NCBI GenBank assembly: GCA_026120185.1
Contig: JANUWF010001101.1
Coordinates: 2,790,001-2,854,000 of the forward strand
Reading direction: 5' to 3'
From: Voacanga thouarsii
Lineage: Eukaryota; Streptophyta; Magnoliopsida; Gentianales; Apocynaceae
DNA: 64,000 bases
The stretch's first letter is position 1. Every line of letters begins with the position of its first letter. Position numbers and translations under genes: made by a program. Shown in pieces: positions 59,388-64,000 of the stretch. The notes beneath the pieces were generated by a model. The model saw only the letters and a program-made list of their open reading frames with translations. It ran no database searches and was not told where the DNA came from.

Positions 59388-59905
59388 CTAGTTCTCATCA
59401 GAATCTTCAAGATCAGCCTCACACAACCATCCTCCAGAATTCTTAGAAAAGTCTACCCCAACCCCACTAGCAAACCCCTCCATTTGCTCCTTCCCAAGGC
59501 ACCTAGAACTCTCCCTAGGCTCAACTCGACTGAAAGAAGGAAGGAATAAAAGAAGGCCTGGGTGGAGACTCATAGTCTATCTCCCCCGGGTCATCACTAG
59601 CTGCTGCTAAATCCGCTTCGGGATTAGGAGGGTGGGGTTTAGGCTCCACTATCATCACATCATCCTCATTGTCAGAGCTTATGTCTATCACCGAGATTGG
59701 AGGTGGCTCTAGGATCTGGACCTCGTCCTCACTGCTATCCTCCATAAGGTCAAACTCATCATCACTGCTATCCTCCATAGGGATAACCTCGACATCATTG
59801 TAATCCTCTATAGGGACAACTGGCTGAGGGGCAGGCTGGGGAACTGGAAGGTCCTCCTGGTCTAGATAGTAAGGTGGGTGCTACTGCTGCCCTTTCCTTG
59901 CTGTC
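59388..59905 (-). pseudogene. Element 2: leader reading frame upstream of gag
   Basis: Counterpart of 52832-53443. Acidic blocks 'EDSSDDEFDLMEDSSEDEVQ' and 'PPPISVIDISSDNEDDVMIV', then 'GEIDYESPPRPSF', then in another frame 'ESSRCLGKEQMEGFASG' (element 1: 'ESSRRAGKEPIDGFASG'). A frameshift lies near 59530. Confidence 0.6.
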
Positions 59906-60006
59906 CTAAGCAGTCTAACCATCCTACAACATTAACAAAATAGGTTAGATAAGATTTAAACTTAAATAATTAAATCATAAATCATCAATATTTGCCTATA
60001 ACCTAG

Positions 60007-60018
60007 GCTCTGATACGA
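60007..60018 (-). promoter_or_regulatory. Element 2 primer binding site
   Basis: Reverse complement TCGTATCAGAGC, one mismatch from the tRNA-iMet complement. Confidence 0.92.
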
Positions 60019-60020
60019 CT

Positions 60021-62334
60021 TGTAACACCTCGAAGTCTAGGCCCGTCAGGGCCGGGGATGTCGCCCCGTCCAAAGGACAAGGGGTTTTTATAACTAGGTC
60101 ACACAAACAAAATGGCTGAAATAAAATAATACTTTAACTTAAAAATTTATTACAACCCAAAATACTCCGAGAGTAAATCCATGAAACTCCAAAACAAAAA
60201 CCATAAATAAAAATATCCACTCTCGTCTCCCCAAAGCAATACATAAAATCAAAAGACACATTCTCTTCTAAGGCAGATATTACTACCTACTCGACCCCAC
60301 AGCAAGATCAACCTGAAATCATGATAAAAAGGTGATGAGACAGAAATCTCAGTAAGTCCGTGTGTGCTTTGGGTGTTTAGTGAAAACAGTTCGTGGATGC
60401 AAAGTGTGAAACTTTTACAAGAGAAACATTGGCAAGCATCAAACATTAGTCAAAAGTAAGAGTGGCGTTTTGGCTTATCTAGCCGTACATAAGTAATGAA
60501 ATCAACTACTCGAAAAAAAAGGGATATGGGTTACCACACGTTGGGCCCCATAACCGGTCAGAATACCGACACTTTGTGCAGACTGATAAAAGTAGGTGAT
60601 CAGCCTACTGGGTAAGATACTTCTCATTCTCTATACCCAAACAACAACCGGGTGTCCATTCCGGCAAAACACAGCCACTTGACTGAAAACAAACTGCTAG
60701 CTCGGACCGGCACGACTCACTGGACTGACATCTTATCCGGGAAGGACTCACCCCTCAGAGGTGGCCACCTGCTGAGAGACTTACCCTAACCCTTCAAAGA
60801 CTAGTCCTAATAGTCCACCCATATTGAGTACTCAACGACGTTTCCCACTTGGGATAAAATGAACAAAACACTGTTCCACATGAAAATGGCAATTTATGGG
60901 TTTTCCAAAGTCTTTAACAAAATCAGTTTTAGAAAGAGTTTAAGTTTGAGTAAATCTGCTCATTGGCTTTTAAATAATTCAAATGTTTGAAATAAGAAAG
61001 GATTTAACCCTCAATTGCCATTACATAAATAAGTGTCCACGCATTCTACACTTGGCTTGCCATAATAAACATTTTGCATCAAACAGGTTTTATGCAGGAG
61101 CTTACCTGATTCTTGCTCACAACAACAGGGTCTCGAACAGCTGGCCTAACCCCACGTGGGCAAATACAAATCTTAATCAGATTGAAGCTACAATCCACTT
61201 TCTCAATTTAAAATCAACTCAATTCACTACTACCATGATCCTAGTGTCCCAAGCTTTAGGGCAAGACACTAATTAAATAGGTTTATAAGCTAAGTTTAAT
61301 TTGTTATTTAAAATAATTAATGGTTTGGGAAATAAATTTTAATAAGTTGAAAGTTTACATCTTGCTAAGAAAAATCTAGAGTTTATTTGATCAAGAGTCA
61401 TAGGTGGTTCTAGGTAAAATAGTGATTTAATGATAGTTTAGTTGTTAGAAAATAATTGATAGCTAAAACTAGTTGAGATTAAATTGAATAAGCCTTTCTT
61501 GGAAAATAATAAGTAAATCCTTAAGGGTTTTGATTTAATAAATATTTTACTAAGCATAAATCTTTTTCATAAAGGCTTTAATTGATTTCTTTATTTTAAA
61601 TAATATTTATTTATTTTACTTTCTAGCAAAATTATTATTTATTTGGCTAAAATATCCTTTATGAATATAAGAATCCAAATCTACCCTTCCTAGGGTTTTC
61701 GAAAATACTAGGAAATTATTTTATTGAGTATTTTATTCATGGAGTGAAAAATACTTTTAGGAACAACTAGATCATGGTCAATTTCTATGGCCAACCTCAA
61801 TCAAGAACATGCACAATCTTTCAATTCATCAAATCAACCAAATCTTGCATATAGGCATAGATCTAAATTTATTAAGACATGATTTAACCTTTACTAGCAT
61901 ATACATGATCATGGCTTCAATATTCTAGTCATGCATATAATTCCTATTCACCAAAAGTGACATAATCTCTAGCATACTTCATCACACATACTACCTATGA
62001 CATGCATCAAACTCAATTCAACATATAACCAACCAATATAATCCTTCCATGCATAAATCCCATCTTCTTCACAATCATACAATTGCTCATGCTTCAATCC
62101 CAACAATAAATATATACTAAAATCCTATCACCATCCACCTTTTAACAACATCATCCTAGAGACATAATTCTAGAGTTTAAAAGAAGGATTGAAGGTACTT
62201 ACTTGGTTGATGAATGCTTTGAAAGAGTTTAGAGTAGATCTCAACTCCTAGATGGCTAATCTTGTCCAAGAGAGGTGGCGAAAGCATGGTCATGGAAAAA
62301 GAGACCATTCGGCCATGAGAGGGAATTTCGAGCC

Positions 62335-62381
<47 letters not shown>

Positions 62382-64000
62382 AGAAGAGATCATTAGTATG
62401 TTCATTCACATAAGTTCTCATTGGAGATCAAGTTTGAAGAAGATGAAGTTGATAGAGTAAATTTACCTTGACCTTCACAAAAATTTCTGGTTTTGATCCA
62501 AAGTAGCGAGATGATTTGTGGAGTTTGATGTTAATAAGGGTGTTGATGGATTCACAGCAAAGAGTAGATCAAATCTGGATATTTTCGAGAGGGTTTGAAG
62601 TGGTTTGAAGGTGTATTAGGTGAAAGAAGGTAGTAGGTGTTCTTGGTGTAGTGTGTGTGTTCTTGGTGGCTAAAGAAAATTGAGAAAGAGAGGTTGGGAG
62701 CAGCTACCGAATTTCTGTGGAATTAGGGCTGCCGAAATTCTGTAGGGTTTAGGGAGTTTTTCTCTGATTTGGAAGGGAAAGGAAAGGTTAGTTGTTACAA
62801 TCCTTGAAGAATATTTTTAGGAAGAGAATTTGGAAACTAAATATTCTAAGAATATCTTGATTATTTGGACAGCTTTGAAGTCTCCTATGGCCGACTGAAT
62901 GTGCAGCTTTTCTGAGGAATTAAAGCTGGTTCAATGAGTCTTATGATGGTCGAAACTAAGGTGCACAATGGTGAAGAAGATGTCTGGTCAATGGTGTAAG
63001 ATTTTATGGAAAGTTGCTACACAAGATGGCTGAAATTTTGGAAACCAATCAAGCTAAATTGCAGGGATTTGTTGGAGAGATTTTCGGATAGCCATTGCTG
63101 CCTTTCGTCCAGAAGCTTGAGGGAAACAATGGAGCTCTGCTAATGGAGGTTTAAGGGAGGTTTTGACATAAGTAGGTTGGTGTTTTCGGCTGGAGGAGAA
63201 ATAGGAAACAAGCTGGAAAATTTTCCTGCACAAAAATTTCGCTGCACAGGAATTTATGGGCAGATTTTCGGCTGCCACTTCCAGCCAATTTGCAGCGAGA
63301 TGGAAGGGGGGTTTCAGGGGTATTCAAGGCTGGTTTCCAGCCTTCTTCATGGAGGAAAAACATGGCTAAGGTGCTGGACAAAATTTGGAAGAAAACAGCT
63401 TGACTTTGGACTCTCAAAGTAGCGATCTTGCCCAGAATTTTCACTGGTTTTGTACAGCTCTTGAGCAGTCCGAAAATGGCAGAAATAATTCATGTTTTAA
63501 GCTGATCTTAAGGCCATTTTTCTGGCAGAATTTGGAAGGGAATGTTAGCTAAGAAGTTCGACATTATGAAGGTACACAAGCTGAAAAATTCCAGCTCATT
63601 CCAAGAAGGAAGGTGAACTAGCTATAGAGTGAAATTTCAGCAAGCTTACTAGAGGGATTTTCCTCTTGGAATTTCCCACAATTCATCCACATTTTCCAGA
63701 CCATGAGAAGCCTTTTACTAGGACATTTTGATCCTAAAAGACCTTAGCACTTTATTGAATTTTCTGGAAAGAAAAAGGATAGAACACCTTGATCAAACTA
63801 AGGAGTTGAAAATTAAGAAAAACTAAAGATCAAGGGAGAATGAATTCCCTTTAAGAATTTCGAGTAGAGCAAAGGAGTGAAATGAGAATTCTCCTAACAT
63901 GTCTCTCTTAGGTCATTATCACCACCTTGTTCTAGGCCCTTAAGGCCGAAACTAATCCTCCCTAAGTAAAAATAAAATTTTAATCAAACTAAAGCTTCTA
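60021..64000 (-). repeat. Element 2 5' LTR, cut by window edge
   Basis: Starts tgtaacacc on the plus strand (ends GGTGTTACA on the element strand). Matches 44547-45435 and 53641-56225. Includes about 500 bp (60911-61407) absent from the 3' LTR. Contains a (GA)n run at 62337-62378. Confidence 0.93.

Larger units (their letters stand above)
44547..64000 (-). mobile_element. Tekay/Del-like chromovirus, element 2 (right end outside window)
   Basis: Minus-strand element. The 3' LTR is in two pieces (44547-45435 and about 53641-56536) around nested element 1. The internal region is 56537-60020 and the 5' LTR runs from 60021 to beyond 64000. By comparison with 56225-56536, about 310 bp of the 5' LTR lie outside the window. 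Internal coding is shortened by a gag-RT fusion deletion. The chromodomain, tRNA-Met primer site and LTRs over 4 kb fit the Tekay/Del clade. Confidence 0.87.

Overview
This is a repeat-dominated stretch of a plant nuclear genome, most likely a eudicot. The sequence is AT-rich. Its coding matter is almost entirely transposable elements (RTE-type LINEs, Ty1/copia, several Ty3/gypsy lineages with chromodomains, hAT, CACTA) plus broken pieces of plant genes: an LRR receptor-like protein, a PAP2-type lipid phosphate phosphatase, the chloroplast dynamin-like GTPase FZL, and a coiled-coil protein with plant splice sites. Nearly every reading frame has stops or frameshifts. I see no gene that I would call intact and functional.

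Layout. 1-3645: end of a Ty3/gypsy (Tat/Athila-like) element whose LTR is split by a 1.83-kb insertion flanked by a 10-bp direct repeat. 4100-5165: LRR pseudogene (minus). 5224-33324: one LINE insertion, bounded by an imperfect 17-18-bp target duplication and split at 6347/31277 by a ~24.9-kb block. That block has CACTA-like ends and carries a piece of the FZL gene (8320-10398), a CACTA-transposase-like stretch, and a whole PAP2 lipid phosphatase copy (12049-18247). A chromodomain gypsy (12298-17829, duplication tggca) sits in the phosphatase coding sequence. A hAT element (18323-30785, 8-bp duplication) sits about 70 bp upstream of its start codon, and a 9.2-kb copia (21176-30340, duplication gtcat) sits inside the hAT. 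The deepest chain is therefore LINE > CACTA-like > hAT > copia.

33740-35173: second LRR pseudogene, cut by a Ty3 element (5' LTR, PBS, gag, protease; 35174-38985). That element is in turn cut by a second CACTA end (38986) with subterminal tandem repeats; beyond it lies a minus-strand gene fragment with good splice sites (39700-40421). 41414-44546: a second RTE LINE that still has its catalytic ADD triad. 44547-64000: a Tekay/Del-like chromovirus (element 2, minus strand) whose 3' LTR contains a nested sister element (element 1, 45436-53640). The 5' LTR of element 2 runs off the right edge of the window.

How the parts relate. The two Tekay-like elements carry different internal deletions, each with short homology at the joint. 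Element 1 keeps gag and protease; element 2 keeps RNase H, integrase and chromodomain. Both share a leader reading frame upstream of gag, and both LTR subfamilies carry a tRNA-like segment with Pol III A/B-box resemblance. All family names come from reading motifs by eye; no database search was possible.
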